From positions 1-14,604 of the forward strand of contig URWS01000005.1 of NCBI GenBank assembly GCA_900551605.1: DNA of 14,604 nucleotides, in the 5' to 3' direction. The translations under genes were made by a program, and so were the position numbers. Positions 7,027-13,323 of the stretch are shown here, piece after piece; the first letter of the stretch is position 1; every line of letters starts with the position of its first letter. Origin of the DNA: an uncultured Collinsella sp. Its GTDB lineage: Bacteria > Actinomycetota > Coriobacteriia > Coriobacteriales > Coriobacteriaceae. The notes beneath the pieces were generated by a model. It did no database searches. It was not told the origin of the DNA and was given only the letters and a program-made list of their open reading frames with translations.

Positions 7027-7767
7027 CTAGGCGAACATGACCTGGTCGAAGGTGTAGAAGCCGGGATCACGGACGACGAGCTTCTGAGCGGCGGTCAGGG
7101 CGCCGTTGACAAAAATCTGACGGCTCGTGGCGCGGTGCGTGAGCGTGACCTCCTCGTCCTGGCCAAAGAAGCTCACCTCGTGCACGCCGGCGACGGTGCC
7201 GCCACGTAGCGAGTGCATGCCGATCTCCTTGGGGTCGCGCGCGCCGCACATGCCCTCGCGGCCGTAGACGGGGTGATAGCCGGCCTCGGGCTCGGCCTCG
7301 ACCACGGCGTCGAGCAGTAGCTTGGCGGTGCCGCTGGGGGCATCGACCTTTTGGTTGTGGTGCGTCTCGACGATCTCGCAGTCAAAGCCGGGCAGCTCGC
7401 GCGTGGCCTGGGCCACCAGATGGCGCAGAGTGGCGATGCCGATGGAGTAGTTGCCCGAGTGCATAACGCGGGTGTTCTGGCCCAGCTCACGCAGGCGGTC
7501 CATCTGCTCAGGTGAATAGCCCGTGGTGCCGGAAACGAGTGCGGCGCCCGTGCGCTCGACATAGGCGACGACGGCATCGAAGGTCACGACGTTCGAGAAG
7601 TCGATAATCACATCGGCTGCCGGGGCGCTCTCGAGCTCGCTCAAATCGAAGCCAATCTGGGCCACGATATCAAAAACGGGCTGACCGGCGGCGTCGACAA
7701 TGCCCTCGGCGGTAGTGCGGATGAGCGAGCCCATGCGGCCCGTTCCCATAATGACGGTCTTAATCAA
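7027..7767 (-). CDS. dapB: 4-hydroxy-tetrahydrodipicolinate reductase
   Basis: Reduces the DapA product to tetrahydrodipicolinate with NAD(P)H; cytosolic tetramer in known cases. The product has 246 residues, typical length. The N-terminal Rossmann motif is GTGRMG (residues 8-13). SGTTGYS and HSGNYSIGI follow, then the signature ETHHNQKVDAPSGTA carrying the catalytic His/Lys region, and HSLRGGTVAGVHEV near the C-terminus. The start is TTG at 7767-7765; the next ATG would remove the first strand of the nucleotide fold. The TTG start overlaps the dapA stop by 8 bases, implying translational coupling. Confidence 0.96.
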   Translation of the reverse strand: MIKTVIMGTGRMGSLIRTTAEGIVDAAGQPVFDIVAQIGFDLSELESAPAADVIIDFSNVVTFDAVVAYVERTGAALVSGTTGYSPEQMDRLRELGQNTRVMHSGNYSIGIATLRHLVAQATRELPGFDCEIVETHHNQKVDAPSGTAKLLLDAVVEAEPEAGYHPVYGREGMCGARDPKEIGMHSLRGGTVAGVHEVSFFGQDEEVTLTHRATSRQIFVNGALTAAQKLVVRDPGFYTFDQVMFA

Positions 7768-8650
7768 GCAGACCAGCTCCCTTCAGAGCATCGGTAAGTG
7801 CAGCGCGCGTGTCGTTGGCCATGGGGCACAGCGGCATGCGGTAGTTTGCCTCGATCATACCCATCTGAGCGAGCGCTTCCTTAACGGGGATGGGGTTGAC
7901 CTCACTAAAGAGGGCGTTGATGAGCGGCTGACCGGCAATCTGGATATCGCGGGCGCGCTCCACGTCGCCGTCCAGATAAGCGCGGCACATGTCGTGCACG
8001 AGCTGCGGCTGAACATCGGCCCACACGCTGATGGTGCCCGAGGCGCCCAGGCTCATGAGCGGCACGGTGAGGGCATCCTCACCCGAGTACATGCGGAAGT
8101 CGTCGGACAGCAGGTGGGCGATCTTGGCCGCGTAGGCGACGTCGCCCGAGGCTTCCTTAATACCCATGATGTTGGGGTGCGCGGCCAAGCGCTCTACGTT
8201 ACGCTCGCTGATGCCGCAGCCACAGCGGCCGGGGATGTTGTACAGGATGCAGGGGATGTCCACGGCATCGGCGACGGTCTTAAAGTGCTGATAGATACCC
8301 TCTTCATTGGACTTGTTGTAGTAGGGGGTGATGAGCAGCAGACCGTCGGCACCCAGGCCCTGATAGGTGAGCGACTTGGTGAGCATGGTCTGCGTGGAGT
8401 TGGAGCCCGAGCCGGCGATGACGGGGACGCGTCCTGCAACATGCTTGACCACCGCGGCGACGACGGAGTTGTCCTCGTCATCGGTCATCGTGGCACTCTC
8501 ACCGGTGGTGCCCAGGGTGAGGATGGCATCGGTGCCATTTTGCAAGTGGAAATCGATAAGGCGCTCGAGCGCGTCAAAGTCGACGCTGCCGTCCTTTTTA
8601 AACGGCGTGACGAGGGCGACGATCGAGCCCTCGAGGTTGCGGATATCCAT
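7760..8650 (-). CDS. dapA: 4-hydroxy-tetrahydrodipicolinate synthase (internal start in the LysA-DapA frame)
   Basis: Condenses pyruvate with aspartate semialdehyde, the first committed step to DAP and lysine. From the internal ATG at 8650 it is 296 residues, the normal DapA length. AAGGAG lies 6 bases upstream of this ATG, good evidence that it is used. Motifs: GTTGES (47-52), TPYYNKS with the catalytic Tyr111, GR at 141-142 (substrate carboxylate), and the Schiff-base K165 in IMGIKEAS. E. coli lysine-site residues His53, His56 and Glu84 correspond to Asp57, Asp60 and a Thr here, so lysine feedback is probably weak or absent. Its stop overlaps the dapB start by 8 bases. It may also be made as the C-terminal half of LysA-DapA. 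Confidence 0.93.
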   Translation of the reverse strand: MDIRNLEGSIVALVTPFKKDGSVDFDALERLIDFHLQNGTDAILTLGTTGESATMTDDEDNSVVAAVVKHVAGRVPVIAGSGSNSTQTMLTKSLTYQGLGADGLLLITPYYNKSNEEGIYQHFKTVADAVDIPCILYNIPGRCGCGISERNVERLAAHPNIMGIKEASGDVAYAAKIAHLLSDDFRMYSGEDALTVPLMSLGASGTISVWADVQPQLVHDMCRAYLDGDVERARDIQIAGQPLINALFSEVNPIPVKEALAQMGMIEANYRMPLCPMANDTRAALTDALKGAGLLD

Positions 8651-10069
8651 GTTCTTCTCCTTCGCCTCCGCGATCTGGATGCGTTTGTTCCATTGAGCTG
8701 CGACTGCCAGGCGCTCGTCTTGGGCGCGACGGCGGGCACTTTCGGCGCGCGACTTGGCCAGCAGCTCGCGGCCGCACGGCAGCACGTCGAGCGTGGCAAA
8801 GTAATCGCCCGGGCGCTCGGCGCGGCGGATGAGGTCGGCCGCGCCATCGGGGCGCAGCAGGACCTCGGCCGAGCGCAGTCGTCCGTTGTAGTTGTAGCCC
8901 ATGGAGTAGCCATGCGCACCGGTATCGTGGATTACAAGCAGGTCACCCATGTCGATATGCGGCAGCTTGCGATCGATAGCGAACTTGTCGTTGTTCTCGC
9001 ATAGGTTGCCCGTGATGTCATAGGTGTTCGTGACGGACGCTGTGGCCTTGTCGGCGCCGCCCGGCTGACCCATCACCGTAATGTGGTGGTAGGCGCCATA
9101 CATGGCAGGGCGAATCAGGTCGACGGCACTTGCGTCCACGCCGATATAGTCCTTGTAGATTTGCTTTTCGTGGATAGCCTTGGTGACCAGGCATCCGTAG
9201 GGGCCCATCATAAAGCGGCCCATCTCGGTGCAGATCGCCACGTCGCCCATGCCGGCGGGAACCAGAATCTCGTCGTAGGCTGCGTGTACGCCCTCGCCAA
9301 TAGCGTGGATGTCGTTCGCCTGCTGCTCGGGCAGGTAGGGGATACCCACGCCGCCGGACAGGTTGATAAAGGCGACATGCGCGCCCGTCTCGCGCTCCAG
9401 ACGCACGGCAAGCTCAAAGAGAATGCGCGCGAGCTTGGGGTAGTAGTCGTTGGTGACGGTGTTGCTGGCAAGGAAGGCGTGGATGCCAAAATTCTCGGCG
9501 CCCTTGGCCTTGAGCATACGGAAGGCCTCAAAGAGCTGTTCAGTGGTCATGCCGTACTTTGAATCGCCCGGGTTGTCCATAATGCCGTTGGAAAGCTGGA
9601 ACAGACCGCCCGGATTAAAGCGGCAGCTGACCGTCTTGGGGATGGGGCCCGCGACGCGCTCGTAGAACTCGATGTGGCTGATGTCGTCAAAGTTGACGAT
9701 GGCGCCCAGCTTATCGGCGAGCTCAAAGTCCGCTGCCGGCGTGTCGTTGGACGAGAACATGATGTCATGGCCGGTGATGCCCAGCGAGCGGGCGATCATG
9801 AGCTCGGTATAGCTCGAGCAGTCGCAACCGCAGCCGTATTCGTTGAGAATGGAGATAAGCGCCGGGTTGGGATTGGCCTTGACGGCAAAGTACTCCTTAA
9901 ACCCCGGATTCCACGCAAAGGCGTCACGTACCTCTTGCATGTTGCGACGGATGCCCGCCTCGTCGTATAGATGAAACGGCGTGGGGAACTGCTCGACGAT
10001 GTGTTCGAGCGTCTCCTTGTCCACAAACGGCCGCTTTGCCGCATATGCCTCGTTGGGGGTCAGTGCCAT
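7760..10069 (-). CDS. lysA: Diaminopimelate decarboxylase in one frame with DapA (LysA-DapA)
   Basis: Residues 1 to about 437 are a PLP-dependent DAP decarboxylase (meso-DAP to lysine plus CO2). The PLP lysine is K64 in FAVKANPNP. SGGVGIPY lies at about 238-245, the DLIRPAMYGAYHHI block at about 317-330, and C357 in LCENNDKF matches the catalytic Cys region. There is no stop after the decarboxylase. A 36-residue, strongly charged, probably helical stretch (about 438-473) leads straight into a complete DapA at 474-769, giving 769 residues. Third-position GC stays high through the junction, so it looks truly coding. DapA also has its own start and ribosome binding site (see that entry), so both a fusion and free DapA may be made. 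The lysA start (ATG at 10069) has only a weak GAGG/GGGA site, inside the riboswitch expression platform. A missing stop from sequence error cannot be excluded. Confidence 0.9.
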   Translation of the reverse strand: MALTPNEAYAAKRPFVDKETLEHIVEQFPTPFHLYDEAGIRRNMQEVRDAFAWNPGFKEYFAVKANPNPALISILNEYGCGCDCSSYTELMIARSLGITGHDIMFSSNDTPAADFELADKLGAIVNFDDISHIEFYERVAGPIPKTVSCRFNPGGLFQLSNGIMDNPGDSKYGMTTEQLFEAFRMLKAKGAENFGIHAFLASNTVTNDYYPKLARILFELAVRLERETGAHVAFINLSGGVGIPYLPEQQANDIHAIGEGVHAAYDEILVPAGMGDVAICTEMGRFMMGPYGCLVTKAIHEKQIYKDYIGVDASAVDLIRPAMYGAYHHITVMGQPGGADKATASVTNTYDITGNLCENNDKFAIDRKLPHIDMGDLLVIHDTGAHGYSMGYNYNGRLRSAEVLLRPDGAADLIRRAERPGDYFATLDVLPCGRELLAKSRAESARRRAQDERLAVAAQWNKRIQIAEAKEKNMDIRNLEGSIVALVTPFKKDGSVDFDALERLIDFHLQNGTDAILTLGTTGESATMTDDEDNSVVAAVVKHVAGRVPVIAGSGSNSTQTMLTKSLTYQGLGADGLLLITPYYNKSNEEGIYQHFKTVADAVDIPCILYNIPGRCGCGISERNVERLAAHPNIMGIKEASGDVAYAAKIAHLLSDDFRMYSGEDALTVPLMSLGASGTISVWADVQPQLVHDMCRAYLDGDVERARDIQIAGQPLINALFSEVNPIPVKEALAQMGMIEANYRMPLCPMANDTRAALTDALKGAGLLD

Positions 10070-10140
10070 GTCCCGTAAACCTCGCTATCCAGACGGCGCC
10101 ATCGGCGCATCGAATCCGCATAGCGTGGACCCAATGTCCG
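10070..10140 (-). promoter_or_regulatory. Expression platform of the lysine riboswitch
   Basis: On the minus strand CGCTATCC (10147-10140), which includes the 3' side of aptamer stem P1, is complementary to GGATAGCG (10090-10083) near the lysA ribosome binding site. GGATAGCG can instead pair through ATAGCG with CGCTAT at 10125-10120. GTCC (10130-10127) can pair with GGAC at 10139-10136 or with GGAC at 10073-10070, next to the ATG. There is no T-run, so control of translation initiation is more likely than termination. The pairings are seen; which state is ON is inferred. Confidence 0.55.
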
Positions 10141-10297
10141 GATAGCGCTCCCGCATTGCTGCAGACAGTCCTGCGGGTGTTTCCCGCAGGCCCACCAGGC
10201 TGTTCGTGCCCGAAAAACCCAGTTCGGCGGGTTTCGCCTCCCCGCGGGGTCAAAGTCTGCCGACTCGCCCGCGGATCTTCGTGCCCGCGCCTCTATC
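10141..10297 (-). promoter_or_regulatory. Lysine riboswitch aptamer (L box)
   Basis: Read on the minus strand the segment opens with GATAGAGGCGCG and closes with GGGAGCGCTATC, forming the P1 stem of lysine riboswitches. Between them come a P2 arm (CCGCGGG 10274-10268 with CCCGCGG 10248-10242) and the conserved GGGGAGGCG...CGCCGAA block. P4 is a perfect 8-bp hairpin, CCTGCGGG (10190-10183) with CCCGCAGG (10177-10170), and ACTGTC precedes a short P5. The order and spacing match the B. subtilis lysC leader. At 157 nt it is the usual size. It sits 71 bases upstream of lysA and should repress the lysA-dapA-dapB-dapH operon when lysine is high. Confidence 0.92.
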
Positions 10298-10325
10298 AAG
10301 TGGTAAAGACCCTACCACGTTGCAC

Positions 10326-10354
10326 TTTACCAAACAAGAGTATTCGTATATAAC
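10326..10354 (+). promoter_or_regulatory. Promoter candidate for the M20 deacetylase gene
   Basis: TTTACC (10326-10331) and TATAAC (10349-10354) are separated by 17 bases, a standard sigma-70 spacing. The site lies in the AT-rich core (10326-10375) of the divergent region, which probably also holds the minus-strand promoter feeding the riboswitch, though no convincing hexamer pair was found for that. Transcription would start about 85 bases before the gene. Confidence 0.5.
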
Positions 10355-10413
10355 GTTTAAAAAATGCAGCATGATGCTAGAAACAAGGGCGCCACAATCC
10401 TGCGTCACAATAG

Positions 10414-10431
10414 GGGACAACTAGTTGTCCC
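10414..10431. promoter_or_regulatory. 18-bp perfect palindrome before the deacetylase gene
   Basis: GGGACAACTAGTTGTCCC is self-complementary over all 18 bases. It lies downstream of the candidate promoter and 3 bases before the AAAGGA ribosome binding site (10435-10440). It could be a repressor operator or an RNA hairpin affecting translation. Confidence 0.5.
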
Positions 10432-10446
10432 ATGAAAGGAATCCCC

Positions 10447-11634
10447 ATGACCGAGCTCCAAGAACTCCGTCGTTATCGTCGCGACCTGCATCGCATTCCG
10501 GAGCTCGATTTCGATCTTCCGCAGACTATCGCCTATATCGAGGGCGCGCTCGCTCCGCTTGCCTGCGAGGTGACCCATCCGTGCCCTAGTTGCGTGTGCG
10601 CTTTCTTCGACGCTGGCACGGGTGCCTCGCATGCCACGGCGATTCGTGCCGATATGGATGCGTTGCCTATTGCGGAGACGACGGGCGCCGCTTTTGCCTC
10701 GACGCATCCCGGCAAGATGCACGCGTGCGGCCACGACGGGCACATGGCTATGGCCCTCGCGGCGGCAACTTTTGTCGACCGTACGATTCGTGAGCAGCCG
10801 GGCGTTATTAAGCGCAACGTGCTTTTTGTGTTCCAGCCGGCCGAGGAAACAACCGGTGGCGCTAAGACGGTATGCGAGAGCGGCGTGTTCGAGCGCTACG
10901 GGGTCGACCGCATCTTTGGCTTTCACGTGTGGCCCGATCTTCCTGCCGGTACGCTGGCGAGCTGTCCCGGTCCGCTGCTGGCGCGCTCGAGCGAGACGCA
11001 CATTCATATCCATGGTACGAGCATCCATATCGCCAAGACCTACGGCGTTCCAGTCGAGGAATCACATGACGCAGCGCTGGCGGCGGCAAAGTTCCTGGTT
11101 GCCGAGCGCGAGCTGATGGACGAGCTGGGTGCCGATGAGCCCTGCATCGGTAAGTTTGGCCTGCTGCAGGCCGGCACCGTCTGCAATGCGGTGGCGGGGG
11201 AGGCCCATGTTGCCGGTAGCTTGCGTGTGTTTACGGACGCCATGTTCGACCGTGCGCGCGAGGGCGTACGCCGTGCGCTCGACGAGGCGTGCACCGCAAC
11301 GGGCTGTACGTACGATCTCGACTTTGCCGAGGGCTATCCGCCAGTCGATAACGACCCCGAGTTGTTTGCCCACATTGCGCCTGCCTTGCCCGAGCTGCAA
11401 CTTGTGGACGAGCCGCTGTTAATTGCCGAGGACTTTGCTTTCTATCAGCGCCATCTGCCGGGCGTGTTCTTCTTGCTGGGCACGGGCGTGCCAGAAGGAC
11501 AAGAAAACCCGATCGACGCTGATGACTGCCCAGCCTATGCGATGAGCGCTCTGCATACCGATACCATGCTCTTTGACGAGGAGATTCTTCTCAAAGGCCT
11601 CGATGTCTACAAACGATTGCTTTTGCTTAACTAA
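10447..11634 (+). CDS. M20-family amidohydrolase, probable N-acetyldiaminopimelate deacetylase
   Basis: Metal-dependent hydrolase of 395 residues (M20D group: N-acetyl-DAP deacetylase, hippurate hydrolase, IAA-amino acid hydrolase). Motifs: RRDLHRIPEL (11-20), RADMDALPI, HACGHDGH (92-99) with metal ligands C94 and H96, FQPAEET with E133/E134, GFHVWP with H160, and a C-terminal LHTDTMLFDE with the last metal His. The middle dimerisation domain starts near 180. Cytosolic, no signal peptide. It is transcribed divergently from a riboswitch-controlled operon carrying dapH, which makes removal of acetyl from N-acetyl-LL-DAP the best guess. Peptide or aromatic acyl-amino acids remain possible. ATG 10447 is preferred over the in-frame ATG at 10432, because AAAGGA (10435-10440) sits 6 bases ahead of it. 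The riboswitch does not cover this gene. Confidence 0.87.
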   Translation: MTELQELRRYRRDLHRIPELDFDLPQTIAYIEGALAPLACEVTHPCPSCVCAFFDAGTGASHATAIRADMDALPIAETTGAAFASTHPGKMHACGHDGHMAMALAAATFVDRTIREQPGVIKRNVLFVFQPAEETTGGAKTVCESGVFERYGVDRIFGFHVWPDLPAGTLASCPGPLLARSSETHIHIHGTSIHIAKTYGVPVEESHDAALAAAKFLVAERELMDELGADEPCIGKFGLLQAGTVCNAVAGEAHVAGSLRVFTDAMFDRAREGVRRALDEACTATGCTYDLDFAEGYPPVDNDPELFAHIAPALPELQLVDEPLLIAEDFAFYQRHLPGVFFLLGTGVPEGQENPIDADDCPAYAMSALHTDTMLFDEEILLKGLDVYKRLLLLN

Positions 11635-11648
11635 GGCGTGAAGGACTA

Positions 11649-11725
11649 TTTGTTCTAGAAAACACGAACAAACGTACGATATAATAGAGATGTAAGTCTA
11701 TAGAAACGTTTGACGTTACTAACGT
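11649..11725 (+). promoter_or_regulatory. Promoter and operator dyads of the higBA pair
   Basis: A perfect -10 box TATAAT lies at 11680-11685. TTTGTTC (11649-11655) and GAACAAA (11666-11672) form a 7-bp dyad with a 10-nt spacer across the -35 region, where no standard -35 hexamer is seen. A second dyad, ACGTTA (11713-11718) and TAACGT (11720-11725), lies just before the higB ribosome binding site. Such dyads are typical of autoregulation by an HTH antitoxin; which one HigA binds is unknown. Confidence 0.55.
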
Positions 11726-11736
11726 AAGGCGATACT

Positions 11737-12018
11737 ATGATTGCATCGTATAAAGATGAGGATACCGAACGCTTTGCCATGGGTGTGCGGGTCAGGAGGT
11801 TCGTGCCCTTTGAGCGTGTTGCGTTGAGGAAGATTCGCCAACTGCAGGTTTGTGCTTCGCTTGATGATCTTCGCGCTCCGCCGGGCAATCGCCTGGAAGC
11901 TTTGAAGGGCGATCGTGCCGGTCAATATAGCATCCGTGTTAACGAGCGCTATCGGGTCTGTTTTGAGTGGAGACAGGAGATGGCTTGGAATGTCGAAATC
12001 GTCGATTATCACAAGTGA
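11737..12018 (+). CDS. higB: HigB/RelE-type toxin of a type II toxin-antitoxin pair
   Basis: A 93-residue, basic protein of the HigB (plasmid maintenance system killer) family, RelE superfamily: ribosome-dependent mRNA endonucleases. MIASYKDEDTERF at the start, PGNRLEALKGDRAGQYSIRVNERYRVCFEW (about 49-78) and the C-terminal EIVDYHK match the family. The last Tyr-His corresponds to catalytic residues in characterised HigB proteins. TAAGG (11725-11729) lies 7 bases before the ATG. The toxin gene comes first and overlaps the antitoxin gene by 29 bases, the usual higBA order. Cytosolic; activity is inferred. Confidence 0.9.
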   Translation: MIASYKDEDTERFAMGVRVRRFVPFERVALRKIRQLQVCASLDDLRAPPGNRLEALKGDRAGQYSIRVNERYRVCFEWRQEMAWNVEIVDYHK

Positions 12019-12331
12019 TGAGACTTCGGCCGATTTGCTGTCGCCGGTGACTCCCGGTGAGCTTCTCAAAGAGGAGTTTCTTGTTCCCATGGGCATTTCT
12101 CAATATCGCCTTGCGAAAGAGACCGGGATTCCGGCTCAGCGTATCGGGCAGATTGTCTTGGGAAAACGTCGCGTGACGGCCGACACCGACCTCCGTCTTT
12201 GCCGTTATTTTGGCCTGACGGATGGTTATTGGCTGCGCGCTCAGGTGGCGTTTGACCTTGAGGCCGAGAAAAGGCGGATCGAACCGGAACTCGATAAGAT
12301 CGTTCCTGTTCAGCAGGCCATTGCGCTGTAG
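11990..12331 (+). CDS. higA: HigA-type antitoxin, XRE-family regulator
   Basis: A 113-residue antitoxin and DNA-binding repressor that should neutralise HigB and autoregulate the pair. An N-terminal unstructured stretch (about 1-17) is followed by TPGELLKEEFLVPMGISQYRLAKETGIPAQRIGQIVLGKRRVT, a Cro/C1 HTH, then DTDLRLCRYFGLTDGYWLRAQVAFDLE, diagnostic for HigA. The start at 11990 inside higB is chosen because AGGAGA (11975-11980) precedes it and the length then fits the family; the frame is open further upstream within higB. The 29-base overlap suggests coupled translation. Confidence 0.9.
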   Translation: MSKSSIITSDETSADLLSPVTPGELLKEEFLVPMGISQYRLAKETGIPAQRIGQIVLGKRRVTADTDLRLCRYFGLTDGYWLRAQVAFDLEAEKRRIEPELDKIVPVQQAIAL

Positions 12332-12360
12332 TGCTCAGAGATGATGGGGGTGGCGTGACG

Positions 12361-12684
12361 ATGAGGCGACGCCGACAGCCTGCCGTATATAGTCCGGGTG
12401 GATGCGGGTGCGGTTTGCTGCTGCTTCCGGTCATCGCTGTGAGCATTGGCGTGATGTTTGCGCTTGCTGGGTTTGCCGCGGCGGCGCTCGTGCTGTTTAT
12501 CACTGCCATCGGCGTGACGATTTGGCTCCGCCGCAATCGCGGGCAACGCCGTGCCGACGGTAAAACCAATGTCGGCTGGGTCGTCTTTCTGATCATTGCG
12601 TACCTGCTGAGTGTCAGCTACCTTGTTTTCTTTGTCCTGTTGATGATCAGTGCTTTTACCGGGGAATCCGTCACGGTGGGTTGA
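12361..12684 (+). CDS. Small membrane protein of unknown function
   Basis: Not recognised. A 107-residue protein with an Arg-rich N-terminus (MRRRRQ) and a GGCGCG segment. Two close hydrophobic segments at about 18-36 and 37-56 and a third at about 72-98 are separated by a basic loop (RRNRGQRRADGK), suggesting a three-helix inner-membrane protein. The start is uncertain: GTG at 12331 (sharing its G with the higA stop), GTG at 12355 and ATG at 12361 are in one frame. GGGGG at 12346-12350 favours 12361 only weakly. It may be transcribed with higBA, as no terminator is seen between them. Confidence 0.6.
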   Translation: MRRRRQPAVYSPGGCGCGLLLLPVIAVSIGVMFALAGFAAAALVLFITAIGVTIWLRRNRGQRRADGKTNVGWVVFLIIAYLLSVSYLVFFVLLMISAFTGESVTVG

Positions 12685-12759
12685 TCACTGCTGGCAGACG
12701 GTCGCGCAAAGTGCGTTTGCTCGGCGTTTGGATAACTGCATTGGCCGTTTAGCGCAACC

Positions 12760-12774
12760 TTAGCTCTCAGCTAA
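12760..12774. promoter_or_regulatory. Short perfect dyad upstream of the FxLYD gene
   Basis: TTAGCT-CTC-AGCTAA is a 6-3-6 perfect inverted repeat about 75 bases before the FxLYD gene. It has no T-run and could be a protein-binding site. No clear promoter hexamers were found in 12685-12788. Confidence 0.3.
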
Positions 12775-12788
12775 TGAATTCAAGTTCA

Positions 12789-12842
12789 ATCCTTCCTACG
12801 ATGTGCTGTGTGCCGGCACGGTAGCCGGATCGTAGGAAGGAT
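12789..12842 (+). promoter_or_regulatory. Leader hairpin burying the ribosome binding site
   Basis: ATCCTTCCTACGAT (12789-12802) pairs perfectly over 14 bp with ATCGTAGGAAGGAT (12829-12842). With a one-base bulge the stem can extend a further 3 bp (TTC at 12785-12787 with GAA at 12843-12845). The 3' arm contains AGGAAGG, the ribosome binding site of the gene starting at 12848. The 26-nt loop holds its own small stem, CCGGC (12813-12817) with GCCGG (12824-12828). It suggests control of translation by RNA structure, or a palindromic operator or repeat. Confidence 0.6.
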
Positions 12843-12847
12843 GAATA

Positions 12848-13291
12848 ATGGCAAAAGAGGGAAAGAAGCCGATCGGCAAGATTGTCCTAGGCATCATCGT
12901 GGTGCTGGTTATTGTCGGTGCCGTGGGCTCTATGGGCGGCAACTCAACCGATTCGTCTGCGAGCGATTCGGCAAAACCTGCCGAGACGACACAGCAGGCT
13001 GAGGAGCAAAAAGAACCGCAAGAACCGTATACCATTGCTGACGAGGCTGAAGACACTTCCAATCAGTTTACCTATAAGATCACGGGCACGCTGACCAATA
13101 ACACGGACAAGGAAAAGAGCTACATTCAGATTGAATATGTTCTGTATGATGCCGATGGCAACCAGGTTGGAACGGCTCTTGCAAACACCAATCATCTGAA
13201 GGCGGGCGGCTCCTGGAAGTTCGAGGCGCTGGGTACGGTGTCTCCCGACCAGGTTGCTAGCTGGGAGCGTTCGGACGTAAGCGGTTTCTAG
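12848..13291 (+). CDS. Membrane-anchored FxLYD-domain protein
   Basis: A 147-residue protein with a lysine-rich start (MAKEGKKPIGK), one hydrophobic helix at about 11-29 and a low-complexity Ser/Glu/Gln linker (about 31-60). A single extracytoplasmic beta domain at about 65-140 carries the YVLYDADGNQVGTALANTNHLKAGGSWKFEA pattern of FxLYD domains. The helix probably acts as an uncleaved signal anchor, as there is no lipobox Cys. FxLYD proteins are common in Firmicutes and Actinobacteria but have no established molecular role. The ribosome binding site lies in a stable hairpin. The HTH and kinase genes follow on the same strand. Confidence 0.8.
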   Translation: MAKEGKKPIGKIVLGIIVVLVIVGAVGSMGGNSTDSSASDSAKPAETTQQAEEQKEPQEPYTIADEAEDTSNQFTYKITGTLTNNTDKEKSYIQIEYVLYDADGNQVGTALANTNHLKAGGSWKFEALGTVSPDQVASWERSDVSGF

Positions 13292-13323
13292 CATGTTGCA
13301 TGCACTGGGGGAGGTGAAGTCGT

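Noticed and set aside
8651..8770. Frameshift at the LysA tail creating an artificial fusion
   Set aside because: Codon bias stays in the same frame throughout, and DapA begins in that frame without a break. A simple lost stop is still possible and is noted in the findings.
7700..9004. 434-codon plus-strand frame opposite dapB and dapA
   Set aside because: It lies antisense to clearly identified enzymes, has no recognisable domain, and is the kind of shadow expected in GC-rich DNA.
10301..10332. T-box leader suggested by the TGGTAAAG/CTTTACCA inverted repeat
   Set aside because: No T-box bulge (TGGN in an antiterminator context) or specifier stem follows. The downstream sequence fits a lysine aptamer instead, so the repeat is only an upstream leader hairpin.
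10432..10434. ATG at 10432 as deacetylase start
   Set aside because: It has no ribosome binding site of its own and would place AAAGGA inside the gene; 10447 has correct spacing.
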